Shown here: positions 12,969 to 21,840 of the stretch, piece after piece
Numbering within the stretch: position 1 is the stretch's first letter
Layout: every line of letters starts with the position of its first letter
Origin: Actinomycetales bacterium
GTDB taxonomy: Bacteria; Actinomycetota; Actinomycetes; Actinomycetales; Dermatophilaceae
Length of the DNA: 64,000 nucleotides
Assembly: GCA_016710385.1 (NCBI GenBank)
Contig: JADJVX010000021.1
Coordinates: 62,001 to 126,000 of the forward strand
Direction of reading: 5' to 3'
Made by a program: the position numbers and the translations under genes
Notes under the pieces: generated by a model
The model's input: only the letters and a program-made list of their open reading frames with translations
The model's database searches: none
Told to the model about the DNA's origin: nothing

Positions 12969-14706
12969 CCGCAGAGTGCGTGAGCTGGTCGCCAATGTGG
13001 GTCTGGTCGCGACGACAACGACCACGCACCTCACCCTCGATGCAGTGCATTTCCTCGTCCTCGTGGCGCGCCGTTCGCCGGCCCCGCTGCGACAGCGCGT
13101 TGCGCGGGGGCTGGGGCGCGCGCCATGGCCCGAGGCGGCTGCCCTCGGTGAGCTGCTCGCCGATCGCCCCGACGCGGCGCGTACCGCACTCCAGCGCGGC
13201 GCAGCTCATCCCAGTCACCCCGGTCGGCCCGGTCGGTTGCGCCGCCGGGTGCGCGCGGCGGTCGCCGGGCAGCTCGGGGCGCTTCCAGCCGGCGAGGTGG
13301 AGTTCCCCGTCGTCGCGGCTCGCCGCGCGTGGGCCGAAGGCGAGGACGAGTATGCCGTGCAACTGCTCAGCCGTGCCCCCTCCCGCGCCGCGGCATCGCT
13401 GCTCACGGCATACCGGGGGGAATTGGCCCTGCGAGAGCGGGGGTTCCGGCTACCGGATGCCGGGCGGCCCTATCGTCCGGCCGCGGCGACCTCGTCCGTG
13501 CACCTGTTGGTCAACTCGGTGCCACACACGCAGTCGGGCTATTCCCTGCGGTCCCATGGACTGCTGCGTGCGCTCCGGGCCGCGGGGAGCGACGCTCACG
13601 CCGTGACCCGGCTGGGCTATCCCGTGACGATCGGCGTCGTCACCGCCGCCCACTGCGACGAGGTCGATGGGGTGCCCTACCACCGCCTGGTGCGTGCGCG
13701 ACCGGCGCCGGAACACGCCCAGCGGTTGGGTCAGACGGCGCACCTCTTGGCCGAGATCGCCGGCCAGCTGCGACCTGCGGTGCTGCACACGACCTCGCCC
13801 TTCCAGAACGGGCTCATCGCCTCGGCGGTGGCCCGGGGCACCCAGCGTCCGTGGGTCTACGAGGTGCGTGGGCGGCCAGAGCTGACCTGGGCCGCGCGAC
13901 CCGACCTCACCCACGTCGATCCCGCACCCCTCGCGCGGCGGGTGGCCGCCATCGCGGCGAAGGAGATCGAGGTCGCCCGGCTGGCCGACCGGGTCGTGAC
14001 GACCTCCGAGACGATGCGGGCCGATCTCATCGCGCGCGGGGTGGCCGCCGCGCGGCTGGTCGTGGTGCCCAACGCCGTCGACGCTCGACTGCTGACGCAA
14101 GGCCCGACTCGTGCCCAGGCCCGCGCGGCCGTCGGGATCCCCGACGAGGACGTCTGGGTCGGGTCGATCACCTCGGTCGTCGACTACGAAGGGCTCGACA
14201 CACTGGTGCGGGCCGTCGGGCTGGCCCGTGGCCGAGGAGTGCCGGTCCGGTGCGCCATCGTCGGCGATGGGGTGGCCCGGCCGCAGCTGCTGCAGCTGGT
14301 ATCCGACCTGCGCCTGCGCGATGCGGTGATCCTGCCCGGGCGAGTCCCTCCCGATGTCGCGCAGGCCTGGCACCGGGCCTTGGACATCTTCGCCGTCCCT
14401 CGCCGTGACCTGCCAGTATGCCGGCTGGTCACCCCGCTCAAGCCCGTCGAGGCGATGGCCGCCGGGCGGGCGCTCGTCGTCAGCGATGTGCCCGCCCTGG
14501 CGGAGTTGGTCCAGACGGGTGCCGGACTGCGGGTGCCAGCCGATGACCCGACAGCGTTATCACTGGCCATCGAGGCGCTCGTGGCCGACCCAGCCCAACG
14601 GCATACCTGCGGGGAAGCCGGGCGGGAGCTGGCCAGCCGTCGGACCTGGGAAACTGGGGCGCGAACGATTCTCGATGTGTACCAGGACCTGGCCCGAGAG
14701 GGGTGA
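12961..14706 (+). CDS. GT4-family glycosyltransferase with long N-terminal region
   Basis: The 581-residue protein starts at GTG 12961, overlapping the previous stop. Residues 1-170 are Arg/Ala-rich with no family recognised. Then comes a GT-B fold: HLLVNSVPHTQSGYSLRSHG (acceptor side), VVTTSETMRADLIARG, VVPNAVD, SITSVVDYEGLDTLVRAV and LVTPLKPVEAMAAGRALVVSDVPALAELV, the last being the GT4 donor-binding Glu region. It would transfer an activated sugar in the cytoplasm. The extra N-terminal region might bind a partner or membrane, but that is a guess. The next gene begins inside its stop. Confidence 0.8.
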   Translation: MADRRVRELVANVGLVATTTTTHLTLDAVHFLVLVARRSPAPLRQRVARGLGRAPWPEAAALGELLADRPDAARTALQRGAAHPSHPGRPGRLRRRVRAAVAGQLGALPAGEVEFPVVAARRAWAEGEDEYAVQLLSRAPSRAAASLLTAYRGELALRERGFRLPDAGRPYRPAAATSSVHLLVNSVPHTQSGYSLRSHGLLRALRAAGSDAHAVTRLGYPVTIGVVTAAHCDEVDGVPYHRLVRARPAPEHAQRLGQTAHLLAEIAGQLRPAVLHTTSPFQNGLIASAVARGTQRPWVYEVRGRPELTWAARPDLTHVDPAPLARRVAAIAAKEIEVARLADRVVTTSETMRADLIARGVAAARLVVVPNAVDARLLTQGPTRAQARAAVGIPDEDVWVGSITSVVDYEGLDTLVRAVGLARGRGVPVRCAIVGDGVARPQLLQLVSDLRLRDAVILPGRVPPDVAQAWHRALDIFAVPRRDLPVCRLVTPLKPVEAMAAGRALVVSDVPALAELVQTGAGLRVPADDPTALSLAIEALVADPAQRHTCGEAGRELASRRTWETGARTILDVYQDLAREG

Positions 14707-15602
14707 GCATGAGCACGTGGGACAGCCCGACCGACGAGCCGACGCGCGAGCGGGTGCGTCGCACTCAGGTGTCGCTCGCCGGGCTCCATCCCGTGGGCCG
14801 CCGCCTGCCGTTGGGGGCCTATCTGCGGGAGTTGGCGCGGTACCGCGCGTTCATCGCCTTCGAGGCCCGGTCCCGGTTGCTCACCGCGAACCGCGGGATG
14901 ATCCTGGGGAACGCCTGGCTGGTCGGGCGTCCGCTCATCGACGGGGCGACCTACTTCCTCTTCTTCGGGGTGATCCTGCAGGCATCCCGTGGTATGGCGA
15001 ATTACCCCGGGTTCCTGATCATCGGAGTGTTCCTCTTCGCGTTCACCGCCTCCAGTATGCGGGCCGGATTGGGCGCCATGACCGGCGGCCGCAACCTGTT
15101 GCGTGCGTTCGCCTTTCCCCGCGCGGTGGTGCCGTTGTCGATGGCTCTGCGCGAGACGCTCAACCAGATCCCCGCGTTGGTGTCCATGGCCGTCATGCTC
15201 ATCGTCCTCCCGCCGCACGCCCTGCCGCGCTGGAGCTGGCTGCTCGTCCCGGGTGTCGTGGTGCTCGCCACCCTCTTCAACTCCGGGCTGGTGCTGTTCC
15301 TGGCCCGCCTCACCTCCCATGTGCCCGACCTCTCGGTCGTCATCGGCATGATCACCCGGCTGTTGGTCTACGGCTCGGGGGTGATGTTCTCCCTCGATCG
15401 GTTCATCACCCATCCGCAATGGCTGGCCGTGCTCACCCTCAATCCGGTCTATGTCATCCTCGACCTGGCCCGTCAGCTGTTGCTGGACGGCATCATCCCG
15501 CCGGTGCACCAGTGGGCGCTGCTCGGGGTGTGGGCCGTGGGGTCGCTGGTCGTGGGCTTCGTCTACTTCTGGGCCGGCGAGGAGGGCTACGGCCGTGACT
15601 GA
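14703..15602 (+). CDS. Polysaccharide ABC exporter, permease subunit
   Basis: The 299-residue ABC-2-type membrane protein has about six hydrophobic segments (for example GATYFLFFGVILQ, FLIIGVFLFAFTASSMRAG, VVVLATLFNSGLVLFLARLT). This fits the Wzm/TagG group that exports lipid-linked O-antigen or teichoic-acid-like glycans. GTG 14703 overlaps the upstream stop (ATG 14709 is possible). The partner ATPase follows with an 8-base overlap. Confidence 0.85.
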   Translation: MSMSTWDSPTDEPTRERVRRTQVSLAGLHPVGRRLPLGAYLRELARYRAFIAFEARSRLLTANRGMILGNAWLVGRPLIDGATYFLFFGVILQASRGMANYPGFLIIGVFLFAFTASSMRAGLGAMTGGRNLLRAFAFPRAVVPLSMALRETLNQIPALVSMAVMLIVLPPHALPRWSWLLVPGVVVLATLFNSGLVLFLARLTSHVPDLSVVIGMITRLLVYGSGVMFSLDRFITHPQWLAVLTLNPVYVILDLARQLLLDGIIPPVHQWALLGVWAVGSLVVGFVYFWAGEEGYGRD

Positions 15603-16479
15603 GCCAGCTGGCCCGCGCGATGCCCTCCGCCCCACCGTTGTCGTCGACTCCGTGAGCGTAAATTACGTCGTGCGTAGTGAGAGCGGCCACCGCCGTCGTC
15701 GGCTGTTCGCCGGGTCGGGCAGCACCGAGGTCATCCATGCGCTGCAGAAGGTCAGCCTCGTGGTGAACGCCGGAGAGGTCGTCGGCATCGTCGGGCAAAA
15801 CGGCTCCGGCAAGAGCACCCTGCTTCGCATCATCGCGGGACTGGAGACACCCGCCTCAGGACAGGTGTATGCCGTCGGATCTCCGATCCTGCTCGGGGTC
15901 AATGCGGCACTCATCCCGGAGCTGTCTGGTCGTGACAACGTCACCCTGGGCTTGCTCGCGATGGGAATGTCTCGTGCTGAGATCGCCGAGGCGACTCCTG
16001 ACGTGCTGAGCCTTGCCGGCATCGGGCGGGCGATCAACCGGCCGATGAAGACCTACTCCTCGGGGATGGGCGCCCGGCTGAGGTTCGCAATCGCCGCAGC
16101 GGCTCATCCCGAAATCCTGCTCATCGATGAGGCGCTGGGCACTGGCGACGCCGCGAGCAAGGGCCGCAGTGCCGAGCGCATCGAGCAGCTCCGGGAGCAT
16201 GCCGGGACGGTGTTCCTCGTGTCCCACGCGGCTCAAACGATCGAAGAGTCCTGCTCCCGGGCGGTGTGGCTGCATGATGGAGCGATCATCGATGACGGAC
16301 CGGCGCCTGACGTCGCCCGGACCTATCGCTGGTGGGCCTGGTGCGTCGCCAAGGGGGAGCACGCAAGAGCCGAGCAGGTGCTCGCGGATCGCCGAGCCGC
16401 GTGGGTGCCGGTCCAGGTGGTGTCACGCCCGGAACGCCGTGATCGATCCGCGGCCATCGTGAGGAGGGAGCGGTCATGA
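15595..16479 (+). CDS. Polysaccharide ABC exporter, ATP-binding subunit
   Basis: A 294-residue ATPase of the Wzt/TagH type. Walker A is GQNGSGKST, the signature is YSSGMGARL in place of LSGGQ, as is usual in this group, and Walker B is ILLIDEAL. A C-terminal tail of about 45 residues after the switch His (LVSHAAQT) is short, so it probably lacks the large glycan-recognition domain of some Wzt proteins. It energises export through the adjacent permease. GTG 15595 overlaps the permease stop, and its own stop overlaps wecB. Confidence 0.9.
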   Translation: MTEPAGPRDALRPTVVVDSVSVNYVVRSESGHRRRRLFAGSGSTEVIHALQKVSLVVNAGEVVGIVGQNGSGKSTLLRIIAGLETPASGQVYAVGSPILLGVNAALIPELSGRDNVTLGLLAMGMSRAEIAEATPDVLSLAGIGRAINRPMKTYSSGMGARLRFAIAAAAHPEILLIDEALGTGDAASKGRSAERIEQLREHAGTVFLVSHAAQTIEESCSRAVWLHDGAIIDDGPAPDVARTYRWWAWCVAKGEHARAEQVLADRRAAWVPVQVVSRPERRDRSAAIVRRERS

Positions 16480-17642
16480 CTGTGCGCGCGATGTCGATCT
16501 ACGGCACGCGGCCTGAGGCGATCAAGCTGGCCCCCGTGGTCAACGCCCTGCGGGCCGAGCCGGGCATCCAGTCCCGCACCGTCGTCACCGGACAACACCG
16601 CGAGATGCTCGACCAGGTCAACCGGGTCTTCGGGATCGTCCCCGATCACGATCTCGACGTCTTCGGCAAGGGGCAAAGCCTCAACCGGCTGATGGCCAAG
16701 GTTCTCGAGGGCCTGGATGGCGTCCTCGCCGAGGTCAAGCCGGACGTCGTCGTGGTGCAGGGCGATACGACCACGGTGACCGCGGCGGCCATCGCGGCCT
16801 TCAACCGGGGCATCCGGGTGGTCCATGTCGAAGCCGGGTTGCGCAGCGGAGATCTGCAGTCGCCCTTTCCGGAGGAGGCCAACCGCCGGCTCGCCTCGCA
16901 GGTCACGTCCTTGCACCTGGCCCCGACCACCAGCGCTCGCGACAACCTCGTGCTCGAGAACGTCGACCCGGCCTCGATCGTCGTCACCGGTAACACGGTG
17001 ATCGACGCCCTGCACTTGGCGCTCGAGGCCCCGGTGTCGTGGACCTCTCCGGAGGTGGCCCGGGTCGCCGCGGCCGGCCGACCGGTGCTGCTGGTCACCA
17101 CCCACCGCCGGGAGAACTGGGGTGCTGCGATGTCCGGATTCGGCCGCGCGCTGCGTCGGATCGCCCTGGATCATCCGGACCTGGACATCATCATTCCCAC
17201 GCACCGCAACCAACTGGTGCGCGACGCCCTGTGGCCGCATGTTGCGGGGATCGACTCGATCCTGCTCACCGAACCCATGGACTACGGAGAGTTCGTCCAC
17301 CTCATCGATCGGTCGTGGGCGGTGCTCACCGATTCCGGGGGCATCCAAGAAGAGGCGCCGGCCCTGGGCAAACCGGTTCTGGTCATGCGGGACAACACCG
17401 AACGTCCCGAAGCGGTCGAGGCAGGGGTATGCCGTCTCATCGGCACTGACGAGCACCAGGTCGAGGCCGAGGTGCGCCGACTGCTCACGGACTCGGATCA
17501 CTATCGACAGATGGCCCGTGGCGTCAGCCCATATGGTGACGGTAAGGCTGCGGCTCGCATCGTGGCTGCCATCAAGGCGATGTTCGGACAGGGCGAACGG
17601 CTGCCGGAGTTCGATTCCGCATGGATGGCCAAGACCAGGTGA
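16476..17642 (+). CDS. wecB: UDP-N-acetylglucosamine 2-epimerase (non-hydrolysing)
   Basis: The 388-residue enzyme interconverts UDP-GlcNAc and UDP-ManNAc, supplying ManNAc or ManNAcA units. Family segments are clear: IYGTRPEAIKLAPVV, VQGDTTT, HVEAGLRSGDLQSPFPEEAN, THRRENWG and DSGGIQEEAPALGKPVLV. ATG 16476 overlaps the ATPase stop (ATGA). Its position inside the exporter operon suggests the glycan contains a ManNAc-derived sugar. One copy of the GTATGCCG motif encodes Val-Cys-Arg here with the rare codon GTA. Confidence 0.95.
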   Translation: MTVRAMSIYGTRPEAIKLAPVVNALRAEPGIQSRTVVTGQHREMLDQVNRVFGIVPDHDLDVFGKGQSLNRLMAKVLEGLDGVLAEVKPDVVVVQGDTTTVTAAAIAAFNRGIRVVHVEAGLRSGDLQSPFPEEANRRLASQVTSLHLAPTTSARDNLVLENVDPASIVVTGNTVIDALHLALEAPVSWTSPEVARVAAAGRPVLLVTTHRRENWGAAMSGFGRALRRIALDHPDLDIIIPTHRNQLVRDALWPHVAGIDSILLTEPMDYGEFVHLIDRSWAVLTDSGGIQEEAPALGKPVLVMRDNTERPEAVEAGVCRLIGTDEHQVEAEVRRLLTDSDHYRQMARGVSPYGDGKAAARIVAAIKAMFGQGERLPEFDSAWMAKTR

Positions 17643-19462
17643 GACGACCCCGCAGGCTCGCGATCTACGGCAGTTGTGTGAGCCGGGACGCTGTGCCCTA
17701 CCTGGATTCCGAGGACTGGACCTTGACGGCATACCATGCCCGGCAGTCTGCTGCCGTGCTGGCGCTGCCCTACCAACGCCCTGACCTGGACCTGCGCGGT
17801 ATGCCATCGGCGTTCCGGCGGCGGGTCGTGACCGGTGACCTCACGCGCAGTGCGGTGTGGGCCCTGCCGCACCTGCCGGCCGATGTGCTGCTGTGGGATC
17901 TGACCGACGAGCGGCTCGGGGTGGCTCGGCTGCCCGGGGGCCACCTGGTCACCCGGTCGGTCGAAGTGACGGACCTGGGGCTTCCAGCCGTGGCGGACGC
18001 CGAGTGGATCGAATTCGGCAGTGACGAGCATTTCGACCTGTTTCGGATCGGGACGACGCGCTTGGTCACCGCGTTGCAGGAGAGCGGGCAGGTGCAGCGA
18101 TTGGTGCTGCTGGACTGCCCGTTCACCGCGAGGGTCCGTCGGGCCGGCCAGCGCCGTCGTCGGTACGGCCCCGGTCGGGGTCAGCGGCGGGCCCACGGCC
18201 CGGACGACACCTCGCAGGATCGCCCCACCCGGGAGGTGTCGCCGGAGCGGCTGGCCTGGATGGCCGGGTATGCCGTCGATGCCAATGCTGCCTACCGGCG
18301 CTATGTGCACTTCGTCCGCGACGTGCTGGGCGTGGCGACAATCCACGTGTCCGCCCGCCACCTGGCGCTCGACCCCGAGCATCGCTGGGGACTGGCTCCG
18401 TATCACTACAGCGCGAGCACCTACCGAGCCATCGCCCGTCGCTTCACCCGGGTCGCAGCCGCGCCCGAGAGCCTCCTGAGGGCACCGAGAGTGGGTGAGC
18501 CCGCCCGCAGCCTCGTCGTCTCGGTCGGCCGGGACGCCCCACACATCCCGCAGGGCGAGCGAGTGACGCCACCCACGCATCCGGAGCCCGCATGGGTGGT
18601 CGGCGCTGCCGCGGACCTGGCGCAGCGGGCCTACTCGCAAAGGGTTGCCCGATCGGGGGTTCTGGTCGCCGGCGCAGGCGCCGATTCCGGTGCGGCGTTC
18701 GCGCTCGCCGGAACACTCGGGTGCGGGGCGGTCGTGTTGGACCAGCCCAGCGGCGACGTCGGGAAGTATGTCGACGCGGCCCGCACCGTGGGTGCATATC
18801 CGACGGTCGGTCTCGTCGGGTCGGGGGAGGCGCCATCCACGTCGCGGGACCTCGGCAGGGCGCTCGCAGAGCTCAGGCTCGAGTTGCTGGCCGCCGGCCC
18901 GGTGACCCACCTGGACGCCGTAGGTGCCGGTGACGCAGCAGGCGCGGCGACCCGCTCGGTCGTGGCCGACTGGGAGCGTGGCACGGGAGCGCTCTGGGAT
19001 CGCTCCTGGGGGGGCCAGCTGCCATTGCCGTCGGCTGCCCAACCTCCGGCGGATGCACCGACACAGTATGCCGGGCAGCAGCTGCCGCTCACGCCGATCC
19101 TCACCTGGGTGCGCTGCCCGAGCCTGGTGACCGGCGACATCGAGGTCGCCATCGACATCGACAACCCGGGGGCGAGAACTCCCCGGGCGGCGCTGGTGTC
19201 GCTGGCTCTCACCGACGGATCCCAGGCGGTTGCCCAGGCCGTGGGCGCCCATGTCTCACCGAACGACCAGGTGGGGACCTGGCGCTATCTCAGCCCGGAT
19301 CCGGGTCGCTCTCATCACGAGATGCGGTTCACCGTTCCGGCAGGAGTGGGTCTGGCCGGTGTCGGTGTGCGCAGTTGGGAGCAGTTCGATCTCACCCTCG
19401 TGGGGTTGCACGTGTCATCGGCCGGCGCAGGGCCGAGCCAGGTGGAAGGAAGTGCGCCGTGA
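17639..19462 (+). CDS. DUF6270-like protein with a second, unrecognised domain
   Basis: GTG 17639 overlaps the wecB stop. Residues 1-280 resemble DUF6270: RLAIYGSCVSRDAVPYLD at the start, VLLDCPFTARV in the middle and APYHYSASTYRAIAR at the end. The GSCxSRD and HYS pair recalls the Ser and His of SGNH-type esterases (inference). Residues 285-480 are not recognised: an alternating alpha/beta stretch around VLVAGAGADSGAAFALAG. The last 130 residues look like a beta sandwich. No signal peptide is seen, so it is probably cytoplasmic. Position suggests modification or handling of the exported glycan. Confidence 0.55.
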   Translation: MRRPRRLAIYGSCVSRDAVPYLDSEDWTLTAYHARQSAAVLALPYQRPDLDLRGMPSAFRRRVVTGDLTRSAVWALPHLPADVLLWDLTDERLGVARLPGGHLVTRSVEVTDLGLPAVADAEWIEFGSDEHFDLFRIGTTRLVTALQESGQVQRLVLLDCPFTARVRRAGQRRRRYGPGRGQRRAHGPDDTSQDRPTREVSPERLAWMAGYAVDANAAYRRYVHFVRDVLGVATIHVSARHLALDPEHRWGLAPYHYSASTYRAIARRFTRVAAAPESLLRAPRVGEPARSLVVSVGRDAPHIPQGERVTPPTHPEPAWVVGAAADLAQRAYSQRVARSGVLVAGAGADSGAAFALAGTLGCGAVVLDQPSGDVGKYVDAARTVGAYPTVGLVGSGEAPSTSRDLGRALAELRLELLAAGPVTHLDAVGAGDAAGAATRSVVADWERGTGALWDRSWGGQLPLPSAAQPPADAPTQYAGQQLPLTPILTWVRCPSLVTGDIEVAIDIDNPGARTPRAALVSLALTDGSQAVAQAVGAHVSPNDQVGTWRYLSPDPGRSHHEMRFTVPAGVGLAGVGVRSWEQFDLTLVGLHVSSAGAGPSQVEGSAP

Positions 19463-20373
19463 GGCCGACAGCGGCGGTCGCCGCGAAGGACGTGTGGCTG
19501 GGTGTGCTCGCGACGGTGGTCGTCGTCGCCCTCAGCGTCGGGACGGCACTGGCGATGGGTTGGCGGCTGGACGGTGGTTTCCGCGGCGGCCCGGCGGCGG
19601 GCCAGGCGGGTGCGACCGCTAGCCGATCGGCCACCCCGCCCACGACGTCAGCGACATCGGCACCGTCCGGGACAGCTGCCCCCGTCAGGTCGACTTCTGC
19701 CCCGCCCAGCGGGTCGACGGCGGGCGCGACGGCGTCCGGAGCGACCTCGGCCCGTCCGGCGCTGCCCACCCTCACCTGGTCCGATGGGGCGACGATCATG
19801 GTCCTCGGCGACGGCACCGCAGATTCGGATCGGACGTGGATATCGGTGTGGGCGCGGGCTCTCGGGGCCACCCATCGAGTCACGTTGGCCAGCTGGAACG
19901 CCGACTCGCAGCGGTGGGTGCCCACGATCCGCTACGGCCAGGCCGGCAGCGTTGTGACGATCCGGGACGGGTCAGCGCCGGGGGTCAACCTGCGCACGAC
20001 ATTGCGGGGCAGCGTCGCCCTCACCGATCCGGCGACCGAGCCCACCCCCGACCTGATCCTCGGGTGCGTCGGGCGCGCGGAGACCGAAGAGAGCATCGCT
20101 GCCTCCCTCGACGCCCTTGTCGCGACCGCCGCAACGTATTCGCCAACGCCTCCGGTGGTGTTGGTGGCCGCGCCGACCGCGCCGACGAGCGTCCTGGAGA
20201 GCGTGCGGGTGCGCAGCCTGCAATGGGCCGACGAGCGCGGCATACCCGTCATTGATGTGCGCGCAGATGCCGAAGGCCGAGGCACCGACCTGCTCACCAG
20301 CGATCCGGCGGAGATCGGTGACCCCGGGGCGACCTTCTGGGGCCGGGCGATCCGGGACCGGCTGGGCTCCTGA
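19459..20373 (+). CDS. Membrane-anchored SGNH-like protein
   Basis: GTG 19459 overlaps the previous stop. The 304-residue product has one N-terminal transmembrane segment (VWLGVLATVVVVALSVGTAL), a Ser/Thr/Ala/Pro-rich linker of about 70 residues and an extracytoplasmic alpha/beta domain that begins IMVLGDGTADSDRTW and includes VVLVAAP. This matches the layout of SGNH/GDSL hydrolases, but the GDS serine position reads Gly (GDG), so ordinary esterase activity is doubtful. It is the last gene of the polysaccharide operon. Binding or a non-hydrolytic role is possible. Confidence 0.5.
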   Translation: MRPTAAVAAKDVWLGVLATVVVVALSVGTALAMGWRLDGGFRGGPAAGQAGATASRSATPPTTSATSAPSGTAAPVRSTSAPPSGSTAGATASGATSARPALPTLTWSDGATIMVLGDGTADSDRTWISVWARALGATHRVTLASWNADSQRWVPTIRYGQAGSVVTIRDGSAPGVNLRTTLRGSVALTDPATEPTPDLILGCVGRAETEESIAASLDALVATAATYSPTPPVVLVAAPTAPTSVLESVRVRSLQWADERGIPVIDVRADAEGRGTDLLTSDPAEIGDPGATFWGRAIRDRLGS

Positions 20374-20391
20374 CCGGACGCCGTCGACGCC

Positions 20392-20397
20392 TAGAGT
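20392..20397 (+). promoter_or_regulatory. -10 hexamer TAGAGT of a likely leaderless promoter
   Basis: TAGAGT ends six bases before GTG 20404, the spacing expected if transcription begins at the start codon. It supports that start for the M18 aminopeptidase. Confidence 0.55.
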
Positions 20398-20403
20398 CAG
20401 ATC

Positions 20404-21738
20404 GTGACGAACCCCGACTCCGCGGCCACGACACCGGCGCCCACACCTTCGGCGCCCGCACGTTCGGCGCTCCAGCGACTGATGGCCTACCTGGATGCCA
20501 GCCCCACCCCCTTTCACGCGGCGGCCAACGCCGCGGCACGGCTGGTCGACGAGGGCGACTTCGAGGTCGTCGGCGAACACGACCCCTTCCCGACCCGGCC
20601 CGGCCGGTATGCCGTGCTGCGAGACGGCGCGCTGGTGGCTTGGGTCCAGCGGGAGGGGGATGCGCGGCATACCCCGTGGCGGATCGTCGGTGCCCACACC
20701 GACAGCCCGACCTTCCAGGTCAAGCCCCGGCCCGACCTGGTCAAGGCGGGCTGGCAGCTGCTTGGAGTGGAGCCCTATGGGCCGCCGATCTACGCCTCGT
20801 GGCTGGATCGCGATCTTGGGCTGGCCGGTCGGGTCCTCGTGCGCGATCCAGCGGGCCGAGGGGGCGTGCGGGCCGAGCTCTTCGATGACACCCGGGCGCT
20901 GCTGCGGCTGGCCCAGCTGGCCATCCATCTGGACCGTGCGGTCAACGAGCGCGGCGCGCAACTCAACCCGCAGACCCACCTGGTCCCGCTGTGGGGGGTG
21001 GACGATGCGCCGGCGAACTTCACGGCATACCTGGGGGAGCAGGTGGGCGCTGCGGAAGGCGACCTGCTGGGTTGGGACGTGAGCCTGCGCGACACCCAGC
21101 CGGCCGCCCTGCTGGGCCGCGACCGCGACCTGCTGGCGTCTGCGCGACTGGACAACCTGGTCAGCTGCCACGCGGCGGTGGAGGCGCTGCTGGCCACCGC
21201 CGGCGAGCACGCGGCATACCGGCCGGCGATTGTGCTCTTCGACCACGAGGAGGTCGGGAGCCGGTCCGAGCGAGGAGCGGCATCGCCGCTGCTGGGCAGC
21301 ATCCTCGAGCGGGCTGCGGGCGGCGACCGGGAGGACTACTGGCGAGCGCTGGCCGGCAGCATGGTCGCGTCGGCCGATATGGCGCACGCCACCCACCCCA
21401 ACTACGCCGAACTGGCCGAGCCGGCGCATCAGGTGCGGATGCACGGCGGGCCGGTGCTCAAGGTGCACCGCGAGCTGCGCTACGCCTCCGACGGGCGGGG
21501 GATCGCTGCGCTGCGGTTGGCCGCCGAGCAGGCCGACGTGCCCGTGCAGGTCTTCGTCACCCGCTCGGACCTGCCGTGCGGGAGCACGATCGGACCGATC
21601 ACTGCCGGCCAACTCGGCGTGACCACCGTCGATGTCGGGGCTCCCATGCTGTCGATGCACAGCGCCCGCGAACTCGCCGGGGTGCCGGACCAGCAGGCGT
21701 ATGCCGCGCTGCTCACCGCCTTCCTCGCGCCTGCTTGA
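20404..21738 (+). CDS. M18 family aminopeptidase
   Basis: The 444-residue metallopeptidase removes N-terminal residues, typically acidic ones in this family, in the cytoplasm. Metal-site segments are visible: RIVGAHTDSPTFQVKP, VLFDHEEVGSRSERGA and ADMAHATHPNYAELAEPAHQ, with PCGSTIGPITAGQLG near the C-terminus, in the order of the M18 fold. The first 20 residues are Thr/Pro/Ala-rich and variable. The GTG start is placed by the TAGAGT hexamer six bases upstream, and there is no ribosome site. It is likely monocistronic. Confidence 0.93.
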   Translation: MTNPDSAATTPAPTPSAPARSALQRLMAYLDASPTPFHAAANAAARLVDEGDFEVVGEHDPFPTRPGRYAVLRDGALVAWVQREGDARHTPWRIVGAHTDSPTFQVKPRPDLVKAGWQLLGVEPYGPPIYASWLDRDLGLAGRVLVRDPAGRGGVRAELFDDTRALLRLAQLAIHLDRAVNERGAQLNPQTHLVPLWGVDDAPANFTAYLGEQVGAAEGDLLGWDVSLRDTQPAALLGRDRDLLASARLDNLVSCHAAVEALLATAGEHAAYRPAIVLFDHEEVGSRSERGAASPLLGSILERAAGGDREDYWRALAGSMVASADMAHATHPNYAELAEPAHQVRMHGGPVLKVHRELRYASDGRGIAALRLAAEQADVPVQVFVTRSDLPCGSTIGPITAGQLGVTTVDVGAPMLSMHSARELAGVPDQQAYAALLTAFLAPA

Positions 21739-21840
21739 CCCGGTCACCGCGGAAGGGCTAGGCCACCCTCTTGCCCTGCGCGGCTGCCCACTTGGCGAAA
21801 CTTGCTCGTCGTCCCGACCCGGGTCGGCGAGAGTAGCCCG

